Assembly (NCBI GenBank): GCA_030549775.1
Contig: CM060174.1
Coordinates: 49,112,707 to 49,176,706 of the forward strand
Direction: 5' to 3'
From: Tamarix chinensis
Taxonomy: Eukaryota; Streptophyta; Magnoliopsida; Caryophyllales; Tamaricaceae
Length of the DNA stretch: 64,000 bases
The translations under genes and the position numbers were made by a program. The notes beneath the pieces were generated by a model. It was not told the DNA's origin, searched no databases, and worked only from the letters and a program-made list of their open reading frames with translations. Below, one piece after another: positions 1 through 11,506 of the stretch. The number at the start of each line of letters is the position of its first letter. Position 1 is the stretch's first letter.

Positions 1-40
1 TATGATGTTTATGATATAATATGTTATGGCCCACTAGGAC

Positions 41-575
41 ATGCATGTTAGGATAAATGGTAGTATGAGTGGTAACCATCATGGGGGTCTTGAAGTTTGT
101 ATGGTGGTATTAGGGTGTGAATGGTGGCATCAATGCTCGCATGTTGGTACTAATGATTTTATAGTGGTATTAATGATTATTTGGTGGTATTAATGACCTA
201 TGGTGGTATTGGGGTTTATATGGTTATATTTATAATTACTTGGTGGTATTAAACACTTATGGTGGTATTAAGGTTTGCAAGGTGGTATTAGGGTTTATAT
301 GGTTGTATCTATAATTACTTGGTGGTATTAAATACTTATGGCGATATTAAGGTTTGTAAGGTGGCATTAGGGTTTATATAGTTGTTTTAATGATTACTTG
401 GTGGTATTAATGTTGTATGGTGGTAATTGGGGTTTTATGGAGGTATTAATGTTGTATGATGTTATCCGTGATTTTATGGAGGTATTAGTGTTGTATGGTG
501 GTATTAGGGTTTGTATGGTGGTATTAGGGTTTGTATGGTGGAATTGGGGTTTGCATGGTGGAGTTAGGGTTCTAC
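41..575 (+). repeat. Degenerate minisatellite, unit like tggtggtattagggtttgta
   Basis: About twenty imperfect units of 20 to 27 bp are built on 'tggtggtatta' plus 'gggtttgtatgg' or 'atgattacttgg'. The array lies in the position where other giant LTRs carry their own, unrelated minisatellites. The strand is G/T-rich. The 63-residue ORF at 398-589 is a translation of this repeat and not a gene. Confidence 0.85.
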
Positions 576-882
576 ATGGGAGTAAATGATTGTATGTGAA
601 TTAGGGTTTGTGTGTAGGTAGGTGTTGGAGAGCCCGCATGGAGTGTTTAAATTATGCATGGGAATGGACCTTACGTGAGGAAAGTTGATTGAGGAAGTGA
701 GTAAAATAATGTCAAAGTTATGGACCCGTTGGAGGCTCGGGTGCAAACTTTTACGTGGGTCGGTGTAAGGATGTCCAAGGGTTCCAATTAGAGTCTTGGG
801 AGGAAATGAGCAAATTTAAAGAGTACAAGGGTAAAAATGATCGAGGAGGGATGGAGTATGGGGTTGAGAGTGAGAACTCACT

Positions 883-891
883 TATATAAAG
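883..891 (+). promoter_or_regulatory. TATA box of the giant LTR
   Basis: TATATAAAG lies in the sense strand of the LTR, followed by a purine-rich, G-rich leader. Minus-strand copies of the family have TATA boxes in comparable places (10642-10650, 15802-15810, 63105-63113). The transcription start itself is inferred. Confidence 0.5.
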
Positions 892-1419
892 GATGAGTGT
901 GGGTCTTCTATACGAGAGAAGGGGGTTTGGGGCAAAGAAGAGAGGTTACTTGGAGAGGAAGTAATGTGCTAGGGTTTGGTGTGGCCAACTAAGGTTTGGC
1001 GGTCACATGCGGAGTTTGGGGATAAAAGGGATATATATGTGTATTGGGAATTTCTTAGTAGAGACGGGATGCGAGACAAGGAACAAAGTGAGGTTAGGGT
1101 GAGTAAGAAGAGTTGGGCCATGTAGGCCCAAATTAGGGTTTTCCAAGGAGGAGCCCTAGAGGGGTGAGGACCTGCGGGACCGATATTGTTGTTTTAGGAT
1201 TTGCCCGCATTCTCGGGAGAGTATACCCTTACTACGCTCCCTTATGTATGAGAGTGAGAGGGGATGGATATCGGGCGTGAGGAAGGGAGAACAGTCCCAA
1301 GATATGGGACGGGCCTCCTCGAAGGGAAGAAGCAGATAGTAGTAGACATGCATGTCAAGGGTGGAACCCTATTTGATAATACGTGAATAAGACATTAACT
1401 ACTTAAAGAGTAAGATTGT

Positions 1420-2045
1420 TGAGCCGGGCCCAGACCGATCCACCGGCATAATAGTGGCCAGGTGCCGGGGTGCCCTGGAGACCAATCCACCGGCGTAAAA
1501 TAGTGGTTAGGTGCGTTCTGCCCTATACGTGACCGATCCACCGGCTATAATAGTGGGGGATCCCGAGCTCAACAAACCAAACAGTATGTTGTAATTTAAA
1601 TCACGGGAAATATACTATATACTTACAGTGGAACACCATGAGAGTCGGGGCCAGACCGATCCACCGGCATAATAGTGGCCAGGAGCGTTGTGCCCTGGAG
1701 ACCGATCCACCGGCATATAATAGTGGTTAGGTGCGTTCTGCCCTATAAGTGACCGATCCACCGGCTATAATAGTGGGGTTCCCGTACTCGCATGGATTAA
1801 CCAAGATTATGGTGTGAAATGACTTATAAACAAATTATGGAAAGGTACGTTATAATCACAGTGAGACACCATGAGAATCGGGGCCAGACCGATCCACCGG
1901 CATAATAGTGGCCAGGAGCGTTCTGCCCTGGAGACCGATCCACCGGCATAAAATAGTGGTTAGGTGCGTTCTGCCCTATAAGTGACCGATCCACCGGCTA
2001 TAATAGTGGGGTTCCCGCATTCTCATGGGTTCATAGCGATTATGA
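1420..2045 (+). repeat. Three blocks of 'ccgatccaccgg...taatagtgg' LTR repeats
   Basis: Nine units contain 'gaccgatccaccggc' followed by 'ataatagtgg' and a 'gtgcgttctgccct' linker. They are grouped by threes into three blocks that start at about 1390, 1620 and 1855. Each block begins with 'cagtggaacaccatgagagtcgggg' or a near relative and closes with 'gggttcccg'. This is therefore a higher-order repeat. The same unit marks all other giant LTR copies in the window. Confidence 0.9.
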
Positions 2046-2555
2046 TGTGAATAGACTATAATTACTAGAGTTTTGAAAAGAAGAAGTTGGACTGGACCAT
2101 AACCGACCTGCATCATCCATAATATTACATGTTTCTTATGTGATTGCGTTGCGCGCGTTATGTTGTATGATGGTATGCTTGGCCTTAGCGCACCTGCGCC
2201 CTTACTCAGTATTGGACCCATACTGATACTACCTTGATTGAATGGGTCCTGTGATGATCCACCGATGGTGGGGAGCAGACCTCTTGTGCAGGTCTATGAT
2301 CGGGTACTATTTTGGGGTGGATGGCTTGACTTGAGTGAGTAGGTGGTCCGGATACGAACCCTTTTCGGGAATTGTTTTGTCAGCTATATTTTGTATTACG
2401 TTTCCTATTTTAAAGAAAAAGAAATATTATGGGGTTGTAATCCTAAACCTTAGTCAAACTTCTATTGGACTTATATCTTATTAATGATTGATGCTAAATG
2501 TCGTCTTGCGTTTTATGATACTTTGTACTTGTTGATGATCGGATTTAGCCTTAGC

Positions 2556-2700
2556 ACTTAGTACCGGAACGGTAGGAATGAACCGGTCTGGTACTAAGTG
2601 TGGCGGTAATACCCCCAAGTTTACAGTTTTAAATTCTTTCGCTTCCGCTAAAATCTTTGTCTTAAACGAAATTTTTCAGTAGTAAATTTGGGGGTGTTAC
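2556..2700 (+). other. Two stem-loops at the LTR 3' end
   Basis: Stem-loop 1 pairs ACTTAGTACCGG (2556-2567) with CTGGTACTAAGT (2588-2599) around a 20-nt loop. Stem-loop 2 pairs GTAATACCCCCAAGTTTAC (2606-2624) with GTAAATTTGGGGGTGTTAC (2682-2700). Both recur in every giant LTR 3' end in the window. A role in transcript end formation, dimerisation or packaging is an inference. Confidence 0.8.
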
Positions 2701-2701
2701 A

Positions 2702-4070
2702 CCATTAGAAAATACTCATGATAGTGGCTTCCTCACCTCGGTTCTATAGCTTGTAATTGGAGTTATATTAGATGAGTAGATGTGTGGTACAAATTGAAAG
2801 TGACCAGATATGACGTCTAGTTGAATAAGAATAGGACATTTTCTATTATTATTCAAACCTAATGAAAAAAAAATTATATTCATATATGTATTCAAATTCA
2901 ACATATATTTTTTTTAATATTCATGTTTATATCTATTTATATATTTATGGGATAAAATTCATTAAGTTTAGGGTAAAAATCATCAAATATTAGAATTAAA
3001 CAATTAAATTGTTAGTGTTTAAATACATTTTCACAATTAACTTTAAAAATATATCAATAGTTATTTAAATAATAAAACAATTATTTCATATTAAGAAAAT
3101 AGATGTGGGTACAAGAATAAATACGAATATGGGGATATCCACTTGTAATGGTAGCAAATAAGTCATACGCATTGTGTTAAAGCTAGCTCTCTCTCTCTCT
3201 CATGTGATCGGGTTAGGTTTTGAGTTATGTTGGGTCTTTTTTTGGTTCGGGTTCAATCTTGGTTTGTAATGATTCAGATCGAAGTTAGGTTAGGTTGGGC
3301 CAAGCTAGGTTGAGTGGATTTTTGTTTGACTAATGGTCTGACTCATCGGGTTTATTTGGATCTACATATTCCGGGTTAGATCAAAGTTAGGCCGGGTTGG
3401 TTTCGGGTTACAAAGTTTTGGGTTAGATAAATTTGTTTTATAATTCAAATTGTGTAGCAATTTATATGAATTTTTTTTATGATAGTTATATACTATTTTA
3501 ATCTAACTAATCATTTATGTAGGATTTTATATGAAGTAAAATGTTACTTTTGTATATCAAATTTGACTTTAGTTTATGTTATTTACTATTGTATTTTGGT
3601 CATTTTGATCTGCATGGGGGTAATTATTAGGTTTACATTTGTGTATGATTTGGATTGGTCCATTTCATGTTGGGCCAATTCATGTAAGGGTTATTATAGG
3701 GTTAGCAAAGTTTGCATAATTTTATATTTTGGGTTGAGATTATATTTGAATTTTCAAGTCAAAATTGAGTTTTGGTTTAGGTTATTTAGGTTAGGTCATT
3801 CCAGTTGGGTTAACTTTGTCAAATCTACCTACCCGAACCCGAAAATTTATTTTTTACTTCCTTCCTTTATATTTGCATCAATATCTATTTATTAATATTT
3901 GTTTACATATCTATCGAATAAGATTTATTAGTAAAACTTATCCACTTGTCAACCATAAAAGTCATTGACCTTTTTAAAATAGAACGGAGTCAATAGTTTG
4001 GTAAGAATTTAAAGTATAGAAATTGTTAACAAAAAATAGTCTCAGCTGAGTCACTATTAGAGCCGAATGG

Positions 4071-4104
<34 letters not shown>

Positions 4105-5961
4105 AGCCTATTTAAATTATGAAGAATTTCTTTACTTATCTAATTTTAATTATAAAAGAAATTTTTGACCAAAAATTAAAAATAATAAAAAGTGGATGGT
4201 CACTTGGTTGTGCACAAGATGATTTATTTTAAAAAGTAAGATTAAACAAGTGAGGAATTCTAAATTTTAGACCTAAACAAATAGAGTCATAAATTCTATC
4301 CAAAAATAAAAGAATTCAATCATTTATGATGCAGACATATTTCGATCTAACCAACATATTTGGATTTTGATCTAGTCTAGCTCAACCTCCCTTTTTTTGT
4401 GACATTTTACTTATAAGAGACATAATTCAATAAATATTTATTTTTATGGATTACATTTATACAATCAATTTTTAATAAGCTAGTTTGTGGATGTGGTGGT
4501 GTGTTGGTGGTAGACCTGGAGATGGAGGTGGATGTGGGGTGGTAGTGGGGAGGGGGTAAGGTTATTTTTGTATTATTTTTATGAATAAATAATCATATAT
4601 AATTATTAATAACAATAATTTCCCATAGTTTTTTCCCTCCAAAACAAAATACAAGAAACTGTTACTTTAGCAAAAAAATTTTTCTACAATTTTTTTCTCT
4701 GCAACTAAATGGAGAGAAAAAAATAAACTATTATTTTTTAAAGCCATTTTTGTTTTCCTTCAACGCTTTCCTTGAACCAAACTCAGTCTAACGCAGCATA
4801 TGCGTTGTACACCATGTCACCATCTAAGTGATCCGATCAGGCCACCTCCATCTCCATTGGCACTGGACGGTGTGAATGAGTATCTAGTACAAAACAATAA
4901 GCCTAATAAGAATAATTCTCCAATCGAATAATACGAATCAAAACAATAATGTCTAGGACTACTGCTACACGCATTACAGTTGTTAGCCCGGAACCACAAT
5001 AAAAGCCCAATAGCTAAATAACACACATGCTCATATCAGGAACAAATATGGTCGGACCATAGCTAACAGTCCCGAACAGTTCAATGACAATATTCTGGTC
5101 TTGCTAGATTGGATATACATTGTGCGGATCATTGTACGAATTGTATTAAGGCTCCCTTTGGATAAATAAAGCAGTTCTATGAAGATTCTACTTTAAAACT
5201 TTTTATTTATTTACATATTTCTTCTCAAATTCCTCCTATAATCAAGCTTATTTGTTACTAGATTCGATCGCTCATGACTCACGGCCACATGCTCTCGCTG
5301 CCACTTCATATCTCTAACCACCCCTCCGCAAAATTTATTATAGTGCCAACCTTAATTCTCCATTTTAATTCCCGTGGACTCCGCCACTCTCTTTGGTAAA
5401 TACTAGCATGAGCACAGTCGACAAGATTGGGTATTACCGTATTACGCCAATATCTGCATACTACAACCGGTTGTGCAGGGCTGTGATGCACGGGATCGGT
5501 GATTGGGTGCCTTCCCTCGTTTCTTTCGAAAATATTATGCTTTTAAAAAAAATTAGTATTGGAATATATATTAAAATTATTTAATTAAGTATTTATTAAA
5601 AATTAACTAATATAGGTAATAGTTTTAATTTTTTTTATCTTTTTCTTTTAATTTTAATAGATTTGATATATTTTAATATATATATATATATATAATTTTT
5701 ATTAACGTTTTCTGTTCTCCCTGTTTTCTAAATTATTAAAAAATAAAGTTTCTGCATTTTTTTCCGTTCCTATTTCCCCATCCTCATGTAACGCTGGTGC
5801 AGTGTCATATTATACAATCCGCTAATTACAACATGACATTATTATTTTTTTAAATTGAAATATTTTTCACTCAAATTATCATTAAAAAAATAATAACATA
5901 CCATATGTTTGGCACGATTCTTCGCATTGAAGATTCAAATGAGTAAGGAAGGTGTGAAGAT
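2702..5961. other. AT-rich intergenic spacer without a recognisable gene
   Basis: I see no protein domain, RNA gene or complete mobile element here. The stretch holds AT-rich DNA, a (CT)n run at 3186-3200, and a G/T-rich part at about 3200-3850 with scattered 'gggtt' and 'cgggtt' words. It also has (TA)n runs at about 4073-4101 and 5680-5695, and a G-rich patch at 4490-4560. The words 'cccgaacccgaaaa' at about 3832 and 'ccgggtt' near 3370 resemble the inside of 'gggtacccg'-type hAT MITEs such as the one at 63196, but no paired termini could be drawn. ORFs such as 3479-3895 have only AT-driven, hydrophobic composition. Confidence 0.6.
4073..4101. repeat. (TA)n microsatellite
   Basis: An uninterrupted alternating TA run in the AT-rich spacer. 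Confidence 0.95.
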
Positions 5962-6347
5962 TGTCTACTGCTATGAAAGAAGGAGGAAAGAAGATAGTCA
6001 AGTAAAAATTGATAAATAATTCAACAGGAAATTAAATCTTTGAAAATCACTCTATTTAAGATTACTCAAAGTATTCTTAATTAGAATTATTCAATCACAA
6101 AAGAGAAGAATAGTCAAGTTTAACGCCTACGTAAAATTTCAAATGATTAAGCCCTATGTTACAAGTGTCGACACCCATGATTATATAGGAAGCCTTATAT
6201 TGCTAACTAGTACATTAATATAGCCACATGAACCACATATAACTAACTAGTACATAAACTAATCTTTACAATGTAGCTATATCCTATATAATACATGAAT
6301 CAACAAAGATTATTACAAATAAAATAAGCTAGTTAGTATATAAAAAC
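5962..6347 (-). mobile_element. Gypsy LTR (copy 1), first segment
   Basis: This is one of three related LTRs; the others are at 31552-32256 and 32620-33308. They share on the + strand the left edge TGTCT or TGACG, 'gaagaaggaggaaagaagata', 'caagtgtcgacacccatg', 'ttatatagga' and 'agcttgttagtac'-like text. In element orientation (minus) they end with these. The copy is broken by a solo giant LTR (6348-20496), resumes at 20497-20664, is broken again by a gypsy element (20665-27313), and ends at 27314-27481. The three pieces sum to about 720 bp, which matches the other copies. A minus-strand TATA box is at 6181-6189. Confidence 0.75.
6181..6189 (-). promoter_or_regulatory. TATA box of gypsy LTR copy 1
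   Basis: On the minus strand this reads CTATATAA. The same box at the same place in the sister LTRs lies at 31771-31779 and 32834-32842. Confidence 0.45.
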
Positions 6348-6833
6348 TGTAATACCCCATAATTTTAACCTAGAAATTTAATAAATAACCCTTATTTGGG
6401 ATAATTTAATTTTTAAATCTATTAATTTAATTATTTTGTGGATTTTTGGGTGTATAAAAATGGATATGAATATTTGATAAATTAAAATAAATATTTTATT
6501 ATTTGATCATACTTATTTTATTTAAATAATTTTTAAAACACATATTTTACCAAAATTACCCTCTTAAACTAATACCATAAATTTTAAATAAATTAAATTA
6601 TTAAATTAATTTATTTATCAAAAATATTAAATACCATTATTCTAAAAATTATTTTTATTTTGTTTTCCCCCCTTTTCCTTTTTCTTTTTCCTTTGTCTTC
6701 CTTGTTCTTTTCCTTCTTTTTTCTTTTCTTTTTTTTTTCTTCCTTTACTGTAACACCCCAAAATTCACTACTGAATTTTTTTTTAATGGAAGTAATTAAA
6801 TTAAAACTTGTGAATTTTGGGAATGTTACCATT

Positions 6834-6878
6834 GTGACTAGTACAAGCTCGGCCCACGACCATTCCCGTACTAACCAC
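6834..6878 (-). other. Conserved LTR stem-loop, diverged copy
   Basis: GTGACTAGTACA (6834-6845) faces CGTACTAACCAC (6867-6878) across 21 nt. The outer bases differ from the common form (ACTTAGTACCGG / CTGGTACTAAGT), yet the arms still pair along most of their length if G-U pairs are allowed. Confidence 0.65.
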
Positions 6879-7439
6879 AAAGCTAAAAGAAATTTAATAA
6901 CCATCATAAATTAAACCCAAGCAAGACTTTAAATAAGCATTAAACAATTATAAGATAGAAATCAGAGTGCATGAAAAAAATTCATAATCTAGAGTACATA
7001 GTCAAAGTTCCTTAAAAGGGAAAAGGTCTACAAAGCAATAAAGGTTTAGTTTTAGAAAATCCAATACAAAATAGAAAATCATAAAGAAGAAAGTCTAGCC
7101 ATGTCTCTCTCGATCTCCGTGACAAGCCCATACTCAACACTCAGCATCGCCTAATGCCTCGTGAACATCGAAGGCATCGAAAAAGGTATCACCAACCTAC
7201 ACAAAGTCAGAGAGGCCTTCTACTCGTGGGAATGAGCAGCACCCATGAAACGGATGGTTAGTACATTACATACTGAGTAAGGTAATCGTGCACTAAGGTC
7301 AATACACAAAGGCACATAATCCAAGCATGATAATACAATAGCATCCAATCTTTAGATAAATAAAGGCCAAGCTATAGTTCGGATAAATTAATTATTTAAT
7401 CTTTGATCGGTACTTATTTCACAGCATACTTTTTATCAA

Positions 7440-7800
7440 TCCATGCGAGTACGGGAACCCCACTATTATAGCCGGTGGATCGGTCACTTACAAGGCAAAA
7501 TGGAACTGGCCACTATTATCTACTGGTGGATCGATCTCTAGGGTAAGATGCTCCTGGCCATTATTATTCGTCGGTGGACCGGTCTGACCCTGACTCTCAT
7601 AGTGTTCCACTGTAATTACTTAGTGTCTTTTATGTGTCTTAGAAAACTTAGGGTTTGGTTTATTGAGCTTGGGATCCCTCACTATTATAGCTGGTGGAGT
7701 GGTCACTTATAGGGCAGAACACATCTAACCACTATTATAGCCGGTGGAGCGGTCACTTATAGAACATAATGCACCTAACCACTATTATATGCCCGTTGAT
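7440..7800 (-). repeat. LTR 'ccgatccaccgg' unit array
   Basis: Seen on + as 'ccactattatagccggtggatcggtc' units with decayed copies ('ctactggtgga', 'ggtggagcgg'). It has two blocks separated by 'gtgttccactgtaattact', and is the same array as in the other giant LTRs. Confidence 0.8.
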
Positions 7801-8574
7801 TAGTCTAGGCGCGGCTTAATAATCTTCCAATTTACATGATTAATGTTTTACAATATCTTATTCAAAAGTTTCATCCTATACATGCATGACTAACTCCCTC
7901 TATGCTTATCCTCCAAGAGGGCCCGTTCCATATCTTGAGACTCTTATACCTCCTAACTTGCCCCAACATCCTTTCCTCCTTACCCTAACTCACACTAGAG
8001 GCCCAACTCCTAAGTATATGGGTCATGACCCACTACCTTAAGCCTCCAAGTCCACTCACTGCCTTACCCTAGGGTTTTCTACAGAAACCCTAATCTAAGC
8101 CTATGTGGCCCATCCTTCTCCACCTTACACAACCCATACTATTTTAACACCCCACACATCACAACCCTTGGACTCGACCCTCATCATCTCACTTTACTCC
8201 CTAAGTACATGTGTGACCATGAAACCTGAGGTGGCTACACCAACCCTAGTTGGCCATGCCAAACCCTATCATCCTCATTTCCACATGTCACCCCTCCATT
8301 TCTCACCTTCCACTCTTATTTTCCCATGTTACCCATGCTTATCTCTCATATGATAACATTCCATCCTCATCTCATACTTTACTCACCCTCATTTATTTTT
8401 CCTTTTTACCACCTTCTCAGATTAGGATTTCCTCCTAAACCCTAGCTCGATCTCTTATGCATCCTTATATTATCCCACGTACTATTTTTCACCCAAAGCC
8501 TTCAATCACCCAATTTTTTTTATTACCTTACTCACACCCCAAGTCAACTTTTCATATGTAAATTTTATCCCGAT

Positions 8575-8790
8575 GTAGACCTTATTCATCCCATGCAAAC
8601 CCTCGAAGTTTTTATGCAAAACCCTAAACTCCTATGCAAACCCTAGATTCTTCTATGCAAAACTCTAGATTCTCCCATGCACCCCAATATCCTCCCATGC
8701 AAAACACTAGATTCATCCCAGATCCTCCCATGCAAAACCCTAGAGTCTCTCACACAAAACCCTAGATTCTCCCATGCAAATTTCATCAAA
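8575..8790 (-). repeat. LTR minisatellite, unit like catgcaaaaccctagattct
   Basis: About nine imperfect units of 20 to 24 bp are built on 'catgcaaaaccctagattc(tcc)'. It is the analogue of the 13735-14250 array in the sister LTR. Confidence 0.75.
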
Positions 8791-9629
8791 TTTATTTTGC
8801 TTTAAGTCCCCTTTTATTCTTTCTCTCATGGATCATGGGATGTTTAAGTCAATCCCACATCCCTTGGTCAACTTATTTCCCCATTTTCCTTTTTCATCCT
8901 TTCACCCTATATCATCACATTACATATCCAAGCATGCATGTCCTAAAGGGCCACAACACATCACATCATAATTACAACATATACATATTATACACATGCC
9001 ATAAGATAACATATGAGTATACCTCAACTCCAAGCTATGCTACACATAAAATAGTTATAACGATAAGCATAAAATATATAACATATCATGATACATGGCA
9101 TATAAGGAATATAAGGCACATAGCACATATAAGGCCTTAGCTACACCCTTACCTAGCACGTCACCGGTCTTGGAGCACGCTGCTATGCCTCCTTAGGATT
9201 TTGACTGGTTTCACCTATAAGAGGGAAAAACTAAGGATTAGTTTTCCTCCTACCAAAAATACTATTATTTTTTATTTTATTCTAAGATTAGGGTTACTAT
9301 TATTAAAGGAAACTTTATAAGGGAAAATAAGGTTTTTAATAATATTTATAGCCATATTTATATTATTAAATCTAATAGCTTTATTTCCTCTACTAATAGT
9401 ACTAACACTAGTTATAGTAAAAATAGCAATATTAATAATAAAAATAATACTGATTCTCCTAGTATTAGAAACCCTACTATTTCTTTAAGGCCAAGACTAA
9501 TAATAGGGTTTGGGATAAAATAGTAATATAATAATAGTAACACTAACAAAATACTAATATTGCTAAGGATAACAGTAATAATAGTAATATTTGAAATGAT
9601 GATAACATAAGGGTTTGAATATTTTTACC

Positions 9630-9684
<55 letters not shown>
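9630..9684. repeat. (AAT)n microsatellite
   Basis: About 18 perfect AAT triplets within the nested LTR. Confidence 0.95.
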
Positions 9685-9686
<2 letters not shown>

Positions 9687-9725
9687 GTATTAATCAAAAT
9701 AATGTGAAATAGGGTTTCAACCCTT

Positions 9726-9944
<219 letters not shown>

Positions 9945-10641
9945 AATAAAGACAAAATAGGGTTTCAGCCCTTAATAATAATAATAATAATACAATTAAA
10001 ATGAATAAGGCTTGAATAATTAGGATTTAAGGGTCGAGAGGGTTTAGGGTACCATCTAGGGTTGGTGGTGACTGGCAGCACCGGCAGCGGTGGCGGTGGT
10101 GGGGAAAAGGGGAGAAAAGAGAGATAGTTGAGTGCTGGGGATAGGATAGGGGGAATAAGGGTGGAAATCGGGGTGGTGGTGGATGCCCAGGTTGAGAGGT
10201 TTGGAATGAGGGTGGTGGTGTGGCTAAAGGCGATAGTGCTATGGTGGCCAAGAGTGGTGGAAGGGGAGGGAGGAAGGAGGAGAGGGAGGAAAGGGAAAAG
10301 GAGGGTGGGGGAGGTAGAGGAATGTTTGCTGGTGCTTTTGGGAGGTGTAAGGGGTGGTGGTTACAGTGGAAGTGGTGGAAAACAGTGGTGTGAAGGGCGA
10401 TAGAGGTGGAAGTATGGCTGCTTGGGAAGGATTTTTTGCACGGCTAGGGTGGCTCGTGCAAGGCAAATCGAGGGCGGAGGGTGGCATAGTTTTTTAGAGG
10501 ATGATGTGGAGAGTAGTATGGTGGTGGCTCGAGCGGTGACGTTGGGCGACAGCGACGACAAAGGCATTTGATAGGGCAGTGGTGCATAGGAGTGATTTTC
10601 TGGGTTGCGAGAAAGAGCTATGTCTAGGGTTGGTTATAGGG

Positions 10642-10650
10642 TATTTATAG
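10642..10650 (-). promoter_or_regulatory. TATA box of nested giant LTR
   Basis: On the minus strand this reads CTATAAATA, inside the C-rich block and about 860 bp from the LTR 5' edge. It implies that most of the LTR (about 3.9 kb) lies downstream of the transcription start. Confidence 0.55.
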
Positions 10651-11099
10651 GGCCAAAGGAGGGGATAATGTTAGAGGGGAATGGGAGAATAGGGGAAGGT
10701 AGGTGAGGGCACCCCAGTTGATGATGGAAGGTCGGCACAGGTTTGTCATGGCTAGCTGTGATTGGCCAAGGAGGAAGAAATGGCGCATGAGAATAGAGGG
10801 AGGTTGTTTGGGTCGAAATGGCATGTGGATTAGGGGGAAAGAGAGAGGAAGGTTGGCCGGCCAGTGGGGAAAATCTAGGTTCAGGTAGAGGGATATTGTA
10901 GGTGATGACGGGGAAGGAAGAAGAAGGAAAAAGAAGGAGGGGAGTGGACTAGGCGGTCCGGGAAAAAGAAAAGAAAAGAAAGAAAAGAAGGAGGGAACTA
11001 GTTGGGCGGTTGGGAAAAAGAAGGAAACATGGCACACAGGGCCTAGGCCTCACTGAAGGAGAAGAAAGGAGGAGGGGATTGGGTCGCAGGGCTGGCCCA

Positions 11100-11207
11100 G
11101 ATCAGGGAGAAAAGAAAAAGAAAAGGAGAAAGGAGAGGAAGAAAGAAAAAGGGAAAAGAAGGAGAAAAAGAAATGAAAAGGAAAAGGTAAAGGAAAAGGA
11201 AAAATAG
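11100..11207. repeat. Polypurine tract
   Basis: A run made almost only of A and G ('gaaaaagaaaaggagaaagg' and similar). Equivalent tracts lie near the 5' edge of the other giant LTRs at 6660-6748, 16380-16502 and 41402-41505 (pyrimidine on the + strand in + copies). On the transcript's sense strand it is a polypyrimidine tract. Confidence 0.85.
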
Positions 11208-11506
11208 ATTAGTTGGAGTTAATTAAAATATTTTGGGTATTTGGGATATTTAAAAATAATAATATTTTAATAAAATAATATTTGATTCCCTTTTTAGGCT
11301 AATTTGATATTTTTGAAAGATTTTTCCTAAATTCCATTTTAGTTAGCAAAACACCCAAATTTTTCTAATTAAAATATTTATTATTTTCTTCTTTATTTAA
11401 CTTAATTAATTCCCTTTTATTTTAATAAAATAATTTACTTAATTAATTTTCCTAATAAATTCTTAATTAGCTATAATTCTTAAAATTAGGGTTTTGGAGT
11501 ATTTCA

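Larger units (their letters stand above)
1..2701 (+). mobile_element. Giant LTR (3' part), cut by the window start
   Basis: The segment carries the full set of marks seen in the other giant LTRs of this window. In order it has a G/T-rich minisatellite, a TATA box, three blocks of 'ccgatccaccgg' units, a conserved stem-loop, and the terminus GGGGGTGTTACA at 2701. What follows (ccattagaaa) is not a primer-binding site, so this is a 3' LTR or a solo LTR. The 5' end lies outside the window, so the target-site duplication cannot be tested. No coding capacity was found; the short ORFs inside are by-products of the repeats. Confidence 0.85.

Noticed and set aside
1420..2045. Regularly spaced repeats resembling a CRISPR array
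   Set aside because: The spacers are themselves repeated, the units are shared by all copies of a plant LTR, and the DNA is eukaryotic.
3479..3895. 138-codon hydrophobic plus ORF
   Set aside because: No recognisable domain, T-rich composition, and it lies in a 'gggtt'-word repeat area. The run of hydrophobic residues follows from T-rich codons.
4620..4800. Possible MITE ending in 'ccttgaaccaaactcagt'
   Set aside because: The text resembles ends of some plant MITEs, but no inverted partner or target duplication could be found nearby.
10027..11037. Several Pro/Ser-rich minus ORFs (10027-10567, 10645-11037)
   Set aside because: They lie in the strand-biased LTR block with overlapping open frames and share no conserved frame with sister LTRs.
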